Origin: Winogradskyella sp046545555
GTDB lineage: Bacteria > Bacteroidota > Bacteroidia > Flavobacteriales > Flavobacteriaceae
Assembly (NCBI RefSeq): GCF_046545555.1
Contig: NZ_JBHZTH010000001.1
Location: forward strand, 496,001-560,000
Length of the DNA stretch: 64,000 bases
Direction: 5' to 3'
This document shows, piece by piece, positions 26,281 through 35,457 of the stretch. The position numbers were made by a program, and so were the translations under genes. The first letter of the stretch is position 1, and the number at the start of each line of letters is the position of its first letter. Below the pieces are notes generated by a model. It did no database searches and had not been told where the DNA came from. It saw only the letters and a list, made by a program, of their open reading frames with translations.

Positions 26281-26398
26281 TAATTTTGCAAATAATCTTG
26301 TATATATTCGGTTTTTATTCTAAATTTAAATTAGTAAAATCATTAACCAATTAAAGCTATAAACTCAGGAAAAAAACTACTTTTGCTAACTATTTTTG
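26281..26398 (+). promoter_or_regulatory. Promoter region with three -7 elements before the phosphoglycosyl transferase
   Basis: The 160-base gap after the WcaI-like gene holds three full TAnnTTTG matches: TAATTTTG at 26281-26288, TACTTTTG at 26378-26385 and TATTTTTG at 26391-26398. The last overlaps the possible TTG start at 26396, so the middle one fits that start better. No clear -33 boxes are seen. This suggests the distal part of the cluster is transcribed separately. Confidence 0.45.
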
Positions 26399-27760
26399 CA
26401 CGATTTGAGTTTATTTAAACACGGAAGATATTCAGGGTATTTAAGACCTATTTCATATATACTTGACTTAAGTATTATTAATGGAATAGCTATCATCTAT
26501 TTAATACAGGGGAAAGACCCTATTATATTTACATTATTTATATCTATTGGCTGGGTACTTTTATCTGTTTACTCAAAATTTTATGAAGTTTATAGATATA
26601 CAAGACCAGTAAACATTCTGTCTTTAATTATAAAACAGCTAGTTCTATTTTTACTTTTTGTATTTGCTTTTTCTGGCCTTTATCATGAGTTAACCCTATA
26701 CCCTAAACCCATTATAAAGTACACTTTTATTTGCTTTTTAATAATTACAGTACTAAAGTTTACAATCTACTACTTACTTCAAAAATATAGAGTTTCATTT
26801 GGTGGTAACTTTAGATCTACGGTAATATTTGGCCTTAATAAAAAGACAATGGCCCTAGAGAACTTCTTTAATAAGAACTTAGAGTATGGTTACATACATA
26901 AAAAGACTTATAATTTTAAAAATAAAGATATATCCTTAAATGAATGTTTTGAATATATTTTAGACGAGGATATTGATGAACTTTATTGCTCTATCTCTGA
27001 ACTTACAAATTCAGAGATTGCTGATATTGTGGATTTTGCTGATAATAATTTAAAAATTCTAAAATTTATACCAGATAGTAAAGAGATATATTCAAAAAAA
27101 CTACGTTACGAATACTATGATTACATACCTATTCTTACCCTTAGAAATATTCCGCTTGAAGATTCTGTCAACACTATCTTAAAGCGTGGTTTCGATATTT
27201 TATTCTCTAGTATGGTTATTATATTTATTTTGTCTTGGCTAACGCCACTTATAGCCATTTTAATAAAATTAGAATCTAAAGGAACAGTGTTTTTTAAACA
27301 GTCTAGGAATGGTTTTAACTTTAAAGAATTTGATTGTTATAAGTTTCGTTCAATGACACCTAATAGGAATGCTAATTTATACCAAGCCACAAGAGATGAC
27401 CAGCGTGTAACTAAAGTAGGTAAGTTTATAAGAAAAACAAGTATAGACGAGCTTCCGCAGTTTTTTAATGTATTGTTTGGTGATATGTCTGTAGTTGGAC
27501 CAAGACCTCACATGGTTAGTCATACCAATATGTATGCAAAAAAGATTGATAAGTTTATGGTAAGACATTTTGTTAAACCAGGTATTACAGGTTTAGCTCA
27601 AGTAAGTGGTTTTAGAGGTGAGGTAGAGACAGATAAAGATATTATAGGACGTGTAAAATATGATATTTTCTATATAGAAAATTGGTCGCTATTGTTAGAT
27701 ATTAAAATAATTTCTCAAACATTTCTTAACGCTGTGAAAGGAGAAGATAAAGCTTATTGA
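26396..27760 (+). CDS. Initiating polyprenyl-phosphate glycosyl-1-phosphate transferase (WcaJ-like)
   Basis: Starts the lipid-linked repeat unit by moving a sugar-1-phosphate from its nucleotide onto undecaprenyl phosphate. It is the long form: four N-terminal membrane helices (about 20-125), a CoA-binding-like middle domain (140-250), a hydrophobic re-entrant segment (268-292), and a catalytic domain (263-454). KRGFD, CYKFRSM and the Asp-Glu dyad D351-E352 in SIDELPQFFNV are present, as is GPRPHMVSH. The start is a TTG at 26396 or 26405; there is no ATG nearby. The sugar could be glucose, galactose or a HexNAc. Confidence 0.88.
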   Translation: MHDLSLFKHGRYSGYLRPISYILDLSIINGIAIIYLIQGKDPIIFTLFISIGWVLLSVYSKFYEVYRYTRPVNILSLIIKQLVLFLLFVFAFSGLYHELTLYPKPIIKYTFICFLIITVLKFTIYYLLQKYRVSFGGNFRSTVIFGLNKKTMALENFFNKNLEYGYIHKKTYNFKNKDISLNECFEYILDEDIDELYCSISELTNSEIADIVDFADNNLKILKFIPDSKEIYSKKLRYEYYDYIPILTLRNIPLEDSVNTILKRGFDILFSSMVIIFILSWLTPLIAILIKLESKGTVFFKQSRNGFNFKEFDCYKFRSMTPNRNANLYQATRDDQRVTKVGKFIRKTSIDELPQFFNVLFGDMSVVGPRPHMVSHTNMYAKKIDKFMVRHFVKPGITGLAQVSGFRGEVETDKDIIGRVKYDIFYIENWSLLLDIKIISQTFLNAVKGEDKAY

Positions 27761-27767
27761 TTATTAG

Positions 27768-28535
27768 ATGAAACCTCTTGTTTCTATTATAACACCAATG
27801 TATAATAACGAAGATGTTATTAAGGAGACTATAGATAGCGTAAGTAATCAGTCTTATTCTAATTGGGAATTAATTTTAGTTGACGACTTTTCTTCAGATG
27901 AAACAGTGAAAACAGTGCAACCACTAGTTTTAGAAAATTCAAGAATAAAACTTTTTCAACACTCTAAAAATAGAGGAGCTGCAAAAGCCAGGAACTTTGG
28001 AACAGAGATGGCTAAGGGCAGCTACATAGCCTTTTTAGATGCCGACGACCTTTGGTGCAGTAACAAATTAGAACTACAATTAGAAGCGCTAAAAAGAGCT
28101 GATGTTTGTTTTGGCAGTTACGAACTTGTAGATGCTAACACAAAGCCCTTAAAAGTTAAGGTTAAAGCCATAAAATTACTTTCATATAAAAAACTAATAA
28201 AGGCAAATTATATAGGAAATTTAACAGGTATATACAATAGCAGTAAATTAGGTAAGATTTATACAAAGGATCTAAAAAAACGTCAAGATTGGTTATTATG
28301 GTTAGAAGCTTTAAAAAGAAGTAAAATGCCAGCAATAGGTATATCCGATACAATTGCCTACTACCGTATTACTGAAGGATCACTATCTTCAAATAAGGTT
28401 AATTTAATTAAGTATAATTTTGATGTTTATAGAAATGGTTTAGGGTTCTCTTTTCCCAAATCAATACTATACATGATAGGCTTTCTTTTTGAGCACTTAA
28501 TCGTTAAGAAGCGATTAATAAAAACTATACCCTAG
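27768..28535 (+). CDS. Glycosyltransferase family 2 protein
   Basis: Inverting GT-A transferase of 255 residues. SIITPMYNNEDVI opens the nucleotide-binding domain, VDDFSSDET follows, and FLDADDLW carries the DxD-type metal site. The C-terminal part (about 170-255) resembles WbbD/TeichoicA-type flavobacterial GT2 enzymes. Donor and acceptor are unknown. It begins 7 bases after the phosphoglycosyl transferase and is the last plus-strand gene of the cluster. Its 3' end overlaps the convergent CapK-like gene by 11 bases. Confidence 0.88.
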   Translation: MKPLVSIITPMYNNEDVIKETIDSVSNQSYSNWELILVDDFSSDETVKTVQPLVLENSRIKLFQHSKNRGAAKARNFGTEMAKGSYIAFLDADDLWCSNKLELQLEALKRADVCFGSYELVDANTKPLKVKVKAIKLLSYKKLIKANYIGNLTGIYNSSKLGKIYTKDLKKRQDWLLWLEALKRSKMPAIGISDTIAYYRITEGSLSSNKVNLIKYNFDVYRNGLGFSFPKSILYMIGFLFEHLIVKKRLIKTIP

Positions 28536-29832
28536 AAATAAATTGTTTTAATTTTCCTGCCTTGGTTCGTTTTAATTGTTTTACCCGTTCAAAACTTACT
28601 AAAATTCCAGTTTCTAAATAACGTTTTACTTCAGAGGATATAAGTTCCTTTTTTTCCACAGAAAGTGCCTCCTTGCTTACATAAAAGATTTTAAATGTAT
28701 CTAACGTGGGTTGTTCAATGATAAATTCAGAAACATTACCATCATTTTCTATTACACTTTTAGTGATATAATAGAATGTTAATCCGGCAGCCTTTTTTCC
28801 ACTTGGTAAAGTAACAATATCATTTGTTCTGCCAGTTAAAGATTTTAAAATTGGTTTTCTATTCGTGCTTGTTTTAGATAAAACACCAATATCACCAATA
28901 TCATAACGAATAAAAGGATGTGCTTTATTGTAAAAAGAAGTAATTACTATTCTCCCTTCTTTTCCATATGGTAAAACATTATCGTTTTCATCCAAGATTT
29001 CTATATACAACGTTTCGCTATTAACCTGCCACTCGCCTTTTTTGTTTTCAAATGCTATTAAATCTAATTCAGACGCACCATATTCATTTATAATTGGCAC
29101 GCCAAACTGTTTTTCCATCAAAGCTTTATCATCTTCAAACAACATTTCAGAAGTAACAATACATACTTTTAGACTTGGACAGATATTGATGAGAATAATG
29201 TCTTTTTGTTTTAAGTATTTAGCAAACTGAACTATTGGACTTGTGTAGCCGTTTATATATTCAAAAGCAGATCTAGTAAATCTAGAAAGCGCATTATCAA
29301 AAGCGGAAGAGCTCAAATCAAAAACTGAGAATCTAAATCGATTACCCAGCCAATCCTTTAATCGTTCTTTGTAATAGCTTTTTTTATCTAGAGGTATACC
29401 ATAAAAACGAGCTTGTTTAGAAGAATTTATGTCAATATTATACCATGAAAAGCGATCCATTATTTCTGCCCATGTCATTGCATGGCACCATTTGTCTTTA
29501 GCAAAAACAAAAGGATGTCCAGAGCTGCCAGACGTTTTATTTATATAGACATTTTTAGAGGTAAACCCATCACTTAATCGTTTTTCTATTGGTTGCTGTA
29601 AATTGTGCTTTGTTATTATGGGTATAGTACTCCAATCATTTACATCAGCAGTTCTCCCATGTGATTTATAAAATGAATTATGCTTTAGATGATAAGTTAT
29701 AATTTCTTTTTTCTTTTTCTCTACATAAACGTTAAACTCTAAATCATTTTGCCCTTTAATATCAGATAAAACGGTTTTTGCTTTGTTTATATCAAAGCCA
29801 TTTACTTTCAAAGAAAAATCAAATAGTCTCAA
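28525..29832 (-). CDS. CapK/phenylacetate-CoA ligase-like adenylating protein
   Basis: 435 residues of the ANL superfamily, in the branch that includes CapK of Staphylococcus capsule clusters and coenzyme F390 synthetase. NKTSGSSGHPFVF is the ATP-binding loop. INEYGASELDLIAFE is the A5-like motif, and FIRYDIGDIG precedes the C-terminal lid. Substrate is unknown; homologues often sit in polysaccharide clusters, perhaps attaching an acyl or amino-acyl group to a sugar. It reads against the cluster and shares its last 11 bases with the GT2 gene, so the two transcripts overlap at their ends. Confidence 0.78.
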   Translation of the reverse strand: MRLFDFSLKVNGFDINKAKTVLSDIKGQNDLEFNVYVEKKKKEIITYHLKHNSFYKSHGRTADVNDWSTIPIITKHNLQQPIEKRLSDGFTSKNVYINKTSGSSGHPFVFAKDKWCHAMTWAEIMDRFSWYNIDINSSKQARFYGIPLDKKSYYKERLKDWLGNRFRFSVFDLSSSAFDNALSRFTRSAFEYINGYTSPIVQFAKYLKQKDIILINICPSLKVCIVTSEMLFEDDKALMEKQFGVPIINEYGASELDLIAFENKKGEWQVNSETLYIEILDENDNVLPYGKEGRIVITSFYNKAHPFIRYDIGDIGVLSKTSTNRKPILKSLTGRTNDIVTLPSGKKAAGLTFYYITKSVIENDGNVSEFIIEQPTLDTFKIFYVSKEALSVEKKELISSEVKRYLETGILVSFERVKQLKRTKAGKLKQFISRV

Positions 29833-29865
29833 GAGAAATGTCTATTTAAGGTTTATGTAAATTAA

Positions 29866-29897
29866 TTGTTTTTTCAACTGAAAACCAATTATTTTTG
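29866..29897 (+). promoter_or_regulatory. Promoter of purD
   Basis: TTG at 29866-29868 and TATTTTTG at 29890-29897 match the Bacteroidota -33 and -7 elements with 21 bases between. Transcription would start near 29903, about a dozen bases before the ATG at 29916. This places the upstream TTG at 29895 inside the promoter and rules it out as the start. Confidence 0.6.
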
Positions 29898-29915
29898 CCC
29901 AAACAAAATTTAACC

Positions 29916-31187
29916 ATGAATATTTTAATATTAGGCTCAGGCGGAAGAGAACACACATTTGCATGGAAAATTGCCCAAAGCAAACGTTTGAATAAACTAT
30001 TTGTTGCGCCAGGTAACTCAGGAACTGAAGCTATTGCTGAAAATTTAAATTTATCGGTTACAGATTTTGAAGGGATTAAAACAGCAGTAATTCAAAAAAA
30101 TATTGATTTGGTTGTGGTTGGTCCAGAGGATCCCTTAGTACAAGGTATTCATGATTTCTTTTTGCAAGATGAAGCTATAAAACACATTTCTATAATAGGT
30201 CCTCAAAAAGCAGCGGCCGAATTAGAAGGGAGTAAAGAATTTGCAAAAGAATTTATGATGCGTCATAATGTCCCAACGGCTGCGTATCAAAGTTTTACCA
30301 AAGAGACTGTAGAAGCTGGGTATAAGTTTTTAGAGTCTTTAAATGCGCCTTATGTATTAAAGGCAGATGGATTGGCTGCAGGAAAAGGTGTGTTGATATT
30401 AAATGATTTAGATGAAGCAAAAGCGGAATTAAAAAGTATGCTTGTAGACGCTAAATTCGGTAATGCTAGCAATAAAGTTGTTATTGAAGAATTTTTAGAT
30501 GGTATAGAATTAAGTTGTTTTGTTTTAACTGATGGAAAGGATTATAAAATATTACCAACAGCAAAAGACTATAAACGAATTGGCGAAGGAGATACGGGTT
30601 TGAATACAGGAGGAATGGGTGCAATTTCACCGGTTCCATTTGCGACAAAAGATTTTTTAGATAAAATTGAAAGTAGAATAGTTAAGCCAACAGTAGAAGG
30701 ATTAAAGAAGGACAACCTTCCTTATGTAGGCTTTATATTTATAGGAATTATTAAAGTTGGTGATGAGCCAAAAGTTATTGAGTATAATGTTAGAATGGGT
30801 GATCCGGAAACCGAAGTTGTTCTTCCTAGACTTAAAACTGATTTGGTAGAAATTTTGCAGGCTATGGCTAATCAAACCTTATTTGAAGTTAAAATAGAAA
30901 TTGATGATCGAGCAGCTACTACAATTATGTTAGTTTCTGGTGGCTATCCCGAGACTTATGAAAAAGGTAAAAAAATTACAGGATTGGATACTATTGAAGA
31001 TTCTATCATTTTTCATGCAGGCGCAAAATTTCTGGATGGCAATGTAGTAACTTCTGGTGGTCGAGTTATGGCTATAACATCTTATGGTGAAACTTACCAT
31101 GAGGCTATAAAAAAATCCTACCAAAGTATAGAAAATCTAAATTTTGATAAGATGTATTATCGAAAGGATATTGGGTTTGACTTATAA
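29916..31187 (+). CDS. purD: Phosphoribosylamine-glycine ligase
   Basis: Second step of purine synthesis: ATP-dependent joining of glycine to phosphoribosylamine (GAR synthetase). Starting at the ATG at 29916 gives 423 residues beginning MNILILGSGGREHTFAW, the classic PurD N-terminus. VLKADGLAAGKGV is part of the ATP-grasp site, followed by EEFLDGIELSCF and EYNVRMGDPETEVVLPRL with the metal ligands. The gene has its own promoter and its last 6 bases overlap the convergent small membrane gene. Confidence 0.96.
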   Translation: MNILILGSGGREHTFAWKIAQSKRLNKLFVAPGNSGTEAIAENLNLSVTDFEGIKTAVIQKNIDLVVVGPEDPLVQGIHDFFLQDEAIKHISIIGPQKAAAELEGSKEFAKEFMMRHNVPTAAYQSFTKETVEAGYKFLESLNAPYVLKADGLAAGKGVLILNDLDEAKAELKSMLVDAKFGNASNKVVIEEFLDGIELSCFVLTDGKDYKILPTAKDYKRIGEGDTGLNTGGMGAISPVPFATKDFLDKIESRIVKPTVEGLKKDNLPYVGFIFIGIIKVGDEPKVIEYNVRMGDPETEVVLPRLKTDLVEILQAMANQTLFEVKIEIDDRAATTIMLVSGGYPETYEKGKKITGLDTIEDSIIFHAGAKFLDGNVVTSGGRVMAITSYGETYHEAIKKSYQSIENLNFDKMYYRKDIGFDL

Positions 31188-31409
31188 ATAAGAGTGTGCA
31201 GAAACACTTTTATCCTCCTCATTATTGTCATTATATTTTTTCAATTGAAGCATCCAATAGGTAAATGCTACAAAGCCTATTGCCATAAAAATCCAAGACA
31301 TACCATTGGCAGCAAACCAGTTGCTTAGCTCTAATTCTCTTAATTCATCAAATGGGGTAAATAAGCCTCCAACAAATAAATCTTGTATTCCGTAAAAGAA
31401 ATCTTTCAT
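31182..31409 (-). CDS. Small membrane protein, DUF6341-like
   Basis: 75 residues: amphipathic N-terminus (FFYGIQDLFVGGLFTPFDELREL), one membrane helix (about 36-54), then a charged tail rich in K, N, D and E. It resembles a small uncharacterised flavobacterial family usually found next to purD and upp (I believe DUF6341). Function unknown. It has a good promoter of its own and overlaps the purD end by 6 bases. Confidence 0.65.
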   Translation of the reverse strand: MKDFFYGIQDLFVGGLFTPFDELRELELSNWFAANGMSWIFMAIGFVAFTYWMLQLKKYNDNNEEDKSVSAHSYL

Positions 31410-31429
31410 AAGTTTATAAATTTACAACG

Positions 31430-31460
31430 CAAAAGTACAAAAAGAGGTGTTATAATCCAA
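31430..31460 (-). promoter_or_regulatory. Promoter of the small membrane protein
   Basis: On the minus strand, TTG (complement of 31458-31460) and TACTTTTG (complement of 31430-31437) match the -33 and -7 elements with 20 bases between. The -7 box ends 20 bases before the ATG at 31409. Confidence 0.55.
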
Positions 31461-31483
31461 TTGAAGTATTTTAAATAATACCC

Positions 31484-32401
31484 ATGATCACAAGCATTTT
31501 TAGTAAATCTAAACCGATAAACTTCATTATAATATTGATTTTTATCATTTTAACGTTTGTTTTCACAAACATTAGCTTGCTATTCAATGATTTAGATACA
31601 ACTTTAAAGGCAGTTTTTAAATTAGTTATTGCAGTTTTTTTTATTTTTCTCTTAGATTTTATTGTCTCAAAAAATAGTATTACAAAAAAAAATAGTTATG
31701 CTATTATGACTTTTGGATTGCTTATCGGAATGTTTCCAGAAGCTCTAAAACACTCAGATTTATTGTTTTCAAACCTATTTGTACTATTCGCTTTAAGACG
31801 ACTCATTAGTTTACATTCTAACCTAAGTATAAAGAAAAAACTGTTTGACGCGGGCTTTTGGATAATGCTAGCAGCATTATTTTATTTTTGGGCAATATTA
31901 TTTTTCTCTTTAGTTATAGTTGCTTTAATTTATCATTCTCAAAATGATATAAAGAACGCCATAATTCCATTTATGGGTATTGCAGTAATTTTAGTTTTAT
32001 TAGTCATTTATAATGTTTTTGTTTATAATGTTTATATACAACCAACCAATTTTGAACTTTATGCAAGTCTAGACTATACACCATATAATAGTGGGGAAAA
32101 CATTTTAAGATTTACTGTTTTATTCACATCCTTTATATGGGTAATCGTGTACTTCTTCAGAACTTTACAAGACAAGAACAAAAAGTTAAGACCTTCTTAT
32201 TTTTTAATTGCTTGGTCCTCAATTATTGCTTTGTTGGTTGCGGTAATTTCACCTCTAAAAAATGGAAGTGAATTTATATTTTTGTTTGCACCATTCTCAA
32301 TAATTATGGCAAATTATATCGAAGTCATTTCAGAACGTTGGTTTAAAGAAGTGTTTGTAGTGCTATTAGTTATTACACCGATTATTGGATTATTGTTGTA
32401 G
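31484..32401 (+). CDS. Polytopic membrane protein, DUF6427-like
   Basis: 305 residues with about 8-10 predicted membrane helices spread over the whole length and short polar loops. It resembles the flavobacterial family DUF6427. No catalytic motif is seen, and no function is known to me. The gene converges with upp and the two share 12 bases at their ends. Confidence 0.65.
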   Translation: MITSIFSKSKPINFIIILIFIILTFVFTNISLLFNDLDTTLKAVFKLVIAVFFIFLLDFIVSKNSITKKNSYAIMTFGLLIGMFPEALKHSDLLFSNLFVLFALRRLISLHSNLSIKKKLFDAGFWIMLAALFYFWAILFFSLVIVALIYHSQNDIKNAIIPFMGIAVILVLLVIYNVFVYNVYIQPTNFELYASLDYTPYNSGENILRFTVLFTSFIWVIVYFFRTLQDKNKKLRPSYFLIAWSSIIALLVAVISPLKNGSEFIFLFAPFSIIMANYIEVISERWFKEVFVVLLVITPIIGLLL

Positions 32402-33049
32402 TTTATTACCAAAAGCTAAATCACCAGCATCACCTAGACCAGGAATAATATAACCTTTATTATTAAGAGTGTCATCTATAGCTGCAATCCAGAGATGGGT
32501 GTCTTTACCAAAAGCTTCAGAAACATAATTAACACCACTTTGAGCGCCAATAACGCCAACTAAATGAATTTCTTTTGGGGTTCCAAATGGTTTCAAAGCT
32601 TCAAAAGTTGTTACCATAGATTGGCCAGTTGCCAGCATAGGATCTGCGAGTATTAAAGTCTTACCCTCTAAACTTGGGCATGCTAAATATTCAACTATAA
32701 TTTCAAAACTTTCAGGATTATCTTTATGCTGCCTATAAGCTGAAATAAATGCGTTTTCTGCACCATCAAAATAATTTAATAGACCATTGTGAAGCGGTAC
32801 ACCTGCTCTTAAAATAGAACAGAGTACAATATCGTTTTTGTGAGTAACCGTATTAGAAATGCCTAAAGGGGTTTCAATATTTTTGTCTTCAAAATCTAAA
32901 GATTTGCTTAACTCATAACCTATAATTTCACCAATACGCTCAATGTTTCTTCTAAAGCGCATACTGTCTTTTTGTATAATTTCATCTCTTATTTCAGCAA
33001 TAAAAGTATTTAGTATCGAAGGGGTTTTAGATAAGTTATGAATTTGCAT
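32390..33049 (-). CDS. upp: Uracil phosphoribosyltransferase
   Basis: Pyrimidine salvage enzyme that makes UMP from uracil and PRPP. The 219-residue protein has the PRPP-binding loop LILADPMLATGQSM. It also has SILRAGVPLHNGLLNYF and the C-terminal GYIIPGLGDAGDLAFGN that binds uracil in this family. Length and motifs are normal. It is divergent from the DUF4254 gene and convergent with the DUF6427-like gene. Confidence 0.93.
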   Translation of the reverse strand: MQIHNLSKTPSILNTFIAEIRDEIIQKDSMRFRRNIERIGEIIGYELSKSLDFEDKNIETPLGISNTVTHKNDIVLCSILRAGVPLHNGLLNYFDGAENAFISAYRQHKDNPESFEIIVEYLACPSLEGKTLILADPMLATGQSMVTTFEALKPFGTPKEIHLVGVIGAQSGVNYVSEAFGKDTHLWIAAIDDTLNNKGYIIPGLGDAGDLAFGNKLQQ

Positions 33050-33089
33050 AGAATAGCTTTAGTTGAGATGCTAAGTTAATAATTCAAAC

Positions 33090-33097
33090 TATATTTG
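33090..33097 (+). promoter_or_regulatory. -7 promoter element of the DUF4254 gene
   Basis: TATATTTG matches TAnnTTTG and ends 22 bases before the ATG at 33120. A possible -33 TTG at 33063-33065 is slightly farther than usual (24 bases). Confidence 0.5.
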
Positions 33098-33119
33098 CAT
33101 ATTCAAAATTATTTTAAGC

Positions 33120-33728
33120 ATGTTTTCAGAAAAAGCGAACACTATATTTCAAGATGTTATAAAAACCTATAAGGTTTTAAATACAGTAGATCAGCCATTT
33201 AAAAATAAGTTTGATAAAAATGACGACTTAATAGCGCACTTGTTATATAGAAAATCTTGGATTGATACTGTTCAATGGGCTTACGAGGATATTATTAGAG
33301 ACCCAAATATAGATCCTGTTGCAGCCTTAAAGCTAAAGCGAATGATTGATGCCTCTAACCAAGACAGAACAGATACAGTTGAGTTTATAGATAGCTATTT
33401 TTTAGAAAAATATAATGATGTCGATGTAAAGCCTAATGCAAAAATTAATTCTGAAAGTCCGGCTTGGGCAATAGATCGCCTATCGATTTTAGCCCTTAAA
33501 ATTTATCATATGCATATTGAAACTGTGAGAGAAGATGCTAGTGAGGCTCATAAATCAGCTTGCCAAATAAAACTAAATGTTTTATTAGAGCAACGTACAG
33601 ACTTAAGTACTGCTATTGATGATTTATTAGAAGACATTTCTAGTGGTGATAAATACATGAAGGTTTATAAGCAAATGAAAATGTATAATGATGATGAACT
33701 AAATCCTGTTTTAAGAGGACAAAAGTAA
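33120..33728 (+). CDS. DUF4254 family protein
   Basis: 202-residue soluble, mostly helical protein without signal peptide. It resembles the DUF4254 family, which in Bacteroidota usually lies just upstream of a family 9 glycosyltransferase, as it does here (54 bases). The conserved-looking parts are LLYRKSWIDTVQWAYEDIIRDPNI, cut here at both ends of a helix, and IDRLSILALKIYHM. Function is unknown; the neighbour suggests a link to lipopolysaccharide core or glycan synthesis. Confidence 0.75.
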   Translation: MFSEKANTIFQDVIKTYKVLNTVDQPFKNKFDKNDDLIAHLLYRKSWIDTVQWAYEDIIRDPNIDPVAALKLKRMIDASNQDRTDTVEFIDSYFLEKYNDVDVKPNAKINSESPAWAIDRLSILALKIYHMHIETVREDASEAHKSACQIKLNVLLEQRTDLSTAIDDLLEDISSGDKYMKVYKQMKMYNDDELNPVLRGQK

Positions 33729-33740
33729 TGCGTTAATTAC

Positions 33741-33770
33741 CTGTCAGTCTGAGCTTGTCGAGGACTTTTT
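33741..33770. repeat. Dispersed intergenic repeat element, copy 1
   Basis: The stretch CTGTCAGTCTGAGCTTGTCG and what follows fills the 54-base gap between the DUF4254 gene and the GT9 gene. It resembles the TGTCAT-stem-GAATC elements found in several gaps between 48.6 and 55.9 kb of this window. Confidence 0.5.
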
Positions 33771-33781
33771 AATTGAGCTCG

Positions 33782-34813
33782 ATGCAACACCCAAAACACA
33801 TACTAGTTATTAGGTTTTCTGCCATGGGAGATGTGGCGATGACAGTGCCTGTTTTAAGAGCATTAACAGAGCAATATCCCGATTTAAAAGTTACAGTACT
33901 TACCAGAGTTTTTTTTAAACCGTTTTTTAATGATTTAAAGAATGTTGAGTATTATTCAGCAGATCTCAAAGGAAAGCATAAGGGTATTTTAGGACTTTAT
34001 AAACTTTCAAAAGAACTAAAAGATTTAAATTTTGATGCTGTTGCAGATGTACATAATGTTTTAAGAACTAAAATTTTAAAATTCTTTTTTACAGGAAAAA
34101 AAGTTGTGCAACTAGACAAAGGCAGAGCTGAAAAGAAGGCACTTATTGCTGGTAAAACATTTAAACAATTAAAAACAATGCATCAACGTTATGCTGATGT
34201 CTTTGAAGGTTTAGGTTGTAAAATTGACTTATCAGACCCAAGTTTTCCTAAACCAAAAACACTATCTACAAAATTAAAAGGGTTTATATCTAATAAAGAA
34301 TTAAAGACGATTGGTATTGCACCTTTTGCTGCACACAAGAGTAAGATGTATCCTTTAGACCAGATGGAAGCAGTAATTTCTAGGCTTTCTCAAAAAGATA
34401 ATATTATTCTGTTTGGTGGAGGAGAAGAAGAAATCAAAACTTTAAATCAGTTTGAAGAAAAGTACAATAATGTTAGTTCAGTAGCAGGTAAATTGAGTTT
34501 AGAGGAAGAGCTCATAATTATTTCTAATCTAGATGTGATGTTATCTATGGATTCTGGGAACGCACATTTAGCAGCAATGCTTGGTAAAAAAGTAATTACT
34601 ATTTGGGGTGTAACACATCCTTTCGCTGGCTTTGCTCCTTTTAATCAGCCATATGATTATGCACTTTTAGCTGATAGAGAACAATTTCCGTTGATACCAA
34701 CTTCAGTTTATGGTAACAAACAACCTGATGGTTATGAAAATGCTGCCAAAAGCGTTGCTGTAGATGTGGTTGTAAATGAGATAAATGAATCTTTTCAACT
34801 CTCAGAATACTGA
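33782..34813 (+). CDS. Glycosyltransferase family 9 (heptosyltransferase-like)
   Basis: 343 residues from the ATG at 33782 (a TTG three codons earlier is less likely). HILVIRFSAMGDVAMTVPVLRAL is the typical opening of LPS heptosyltransferases, shown here as one continuous motif region of residues 5-27. Near the C-terminus, MDSGNAHLAAMLGKKV and ITIWGVTHPFAGFAP are the nucleotide-sugar binding and GT9 signature regions. It probably adds a core sugar to lipopolysaccharide at the inner membrane. Its 3' end overlaps the convergent lipoprotein gene by 12 bases. Confidence 0.86.
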   Translation: MQHPKHILVIRFSAMGDVAMTVPVLRALTEQYPDLKVTVLTRVFFKPFFNDLKNVEYYSADLKGKHKGILGLYKLSKELKDLNFDAVADVHNVLRTKILKFFFTGKKVVQLDKGRAEKKALIAGKTFKQLKTMHQRYADVFEGLGCKIDLSDPSFPKPKTLSTKLKGFISNKELKTIGIAPFAAHKSKMYPLDQMEAVISRLSQKDNIILFGGGEEEIKTLNQFEEKYNNVSSVAGKLSLEEELIIISNLDVMLSMDSGNAHLAAMLGKKVITIWGVTHPFAGFAPFNQPYDYALLADREQFPLIPTSVYGNKQPDGYENAAKSVAVDVVVNEINESFQLSEY

Positions 34814-35398
34814 CTTGTAATAAGGTGTCATTTTAAATGATTCACTACCAAATTTATTATGAATGATGATTTCCTCAATCTCTAAATCAATATATAAAAT
34901 TGCAAAAGAGTTTTTAGAATTTTCACAACAGTAATCATTATAACTTTTTGACATTGACAACTGTATGTTGCCGAAATCTGTGTTATAAACTTTTTTAGTG
35001 TTTAAATCTAGGACTAAAACATTATCTCTTTTTACAGAAGCTGGGCCTGCTGCCCAACAGTCATCTTTAAAAATCAATAAGAAGTTTTTCTTAAAAATTT
35101 CAATATGATGACAAATCCCCTTACCAGTTGAGGTTTTTGGACTTTTGGATTCAAAGCTTATTATTTTTTTGTTAGAAAACCAGAATTCTGTTTTTCTATC
35201 AAACTTCATTCTTTTTAAATTGATGTCTTCATAATTAGTTTTCAAAATTTTATTTTCAAAAATTCTTGAAGATTCATAAAAGGATAGATATCTAAAATCA
35301 CTCCTAATGTTGTTCGTGTCACCAAAATTGTAAGTTTTTGGCGCGCAACTAAAGAACAAAAGCAGTATTATAGATAAAATATACGTATAATTTTTCAC
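34802..35398 (-). CDS. Predicted lipoprotein of unknown function
   Basis: 198 residues. Signal helix at about 5-16 and lipobox LLFFSC with C18, so it should be lipidated and exported. The mature part is beta-rich with many Lys, Asn and Ser and two neighbouring cysteines (DYCCEN) that could form a disulphide or bind metal. I recognise no family. It is convergent with the GT9 gene and lies about 60 bases downstream of the flavoreductase gene on the same strand. Confidence 0.6.
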   Translation of the reverse strand: MKNYTYILSIILLLFFSCAPKTYNFGDTNNIRSDFRYLSFYESSRIFENKILKTNYEDINLKRMKFDRKTEFWFSNKKIISFESKSPKTSTGKGICHHIEIFKKNFLLIFKDDCWAAGPASVKRDNVLVLDLNTKKVYNTDFGNIQLSMSKSYNDYCCENSKNSFAILYIDLEIEEIIIHNKFGSESFKMTPYYKSVF

Positions 35399-35457
35399 GC
35401 TTTTAAAGAAAAGTATTTTCTTTCCTAGGGGTAGATTAAAGATATACTTTTTATTTT

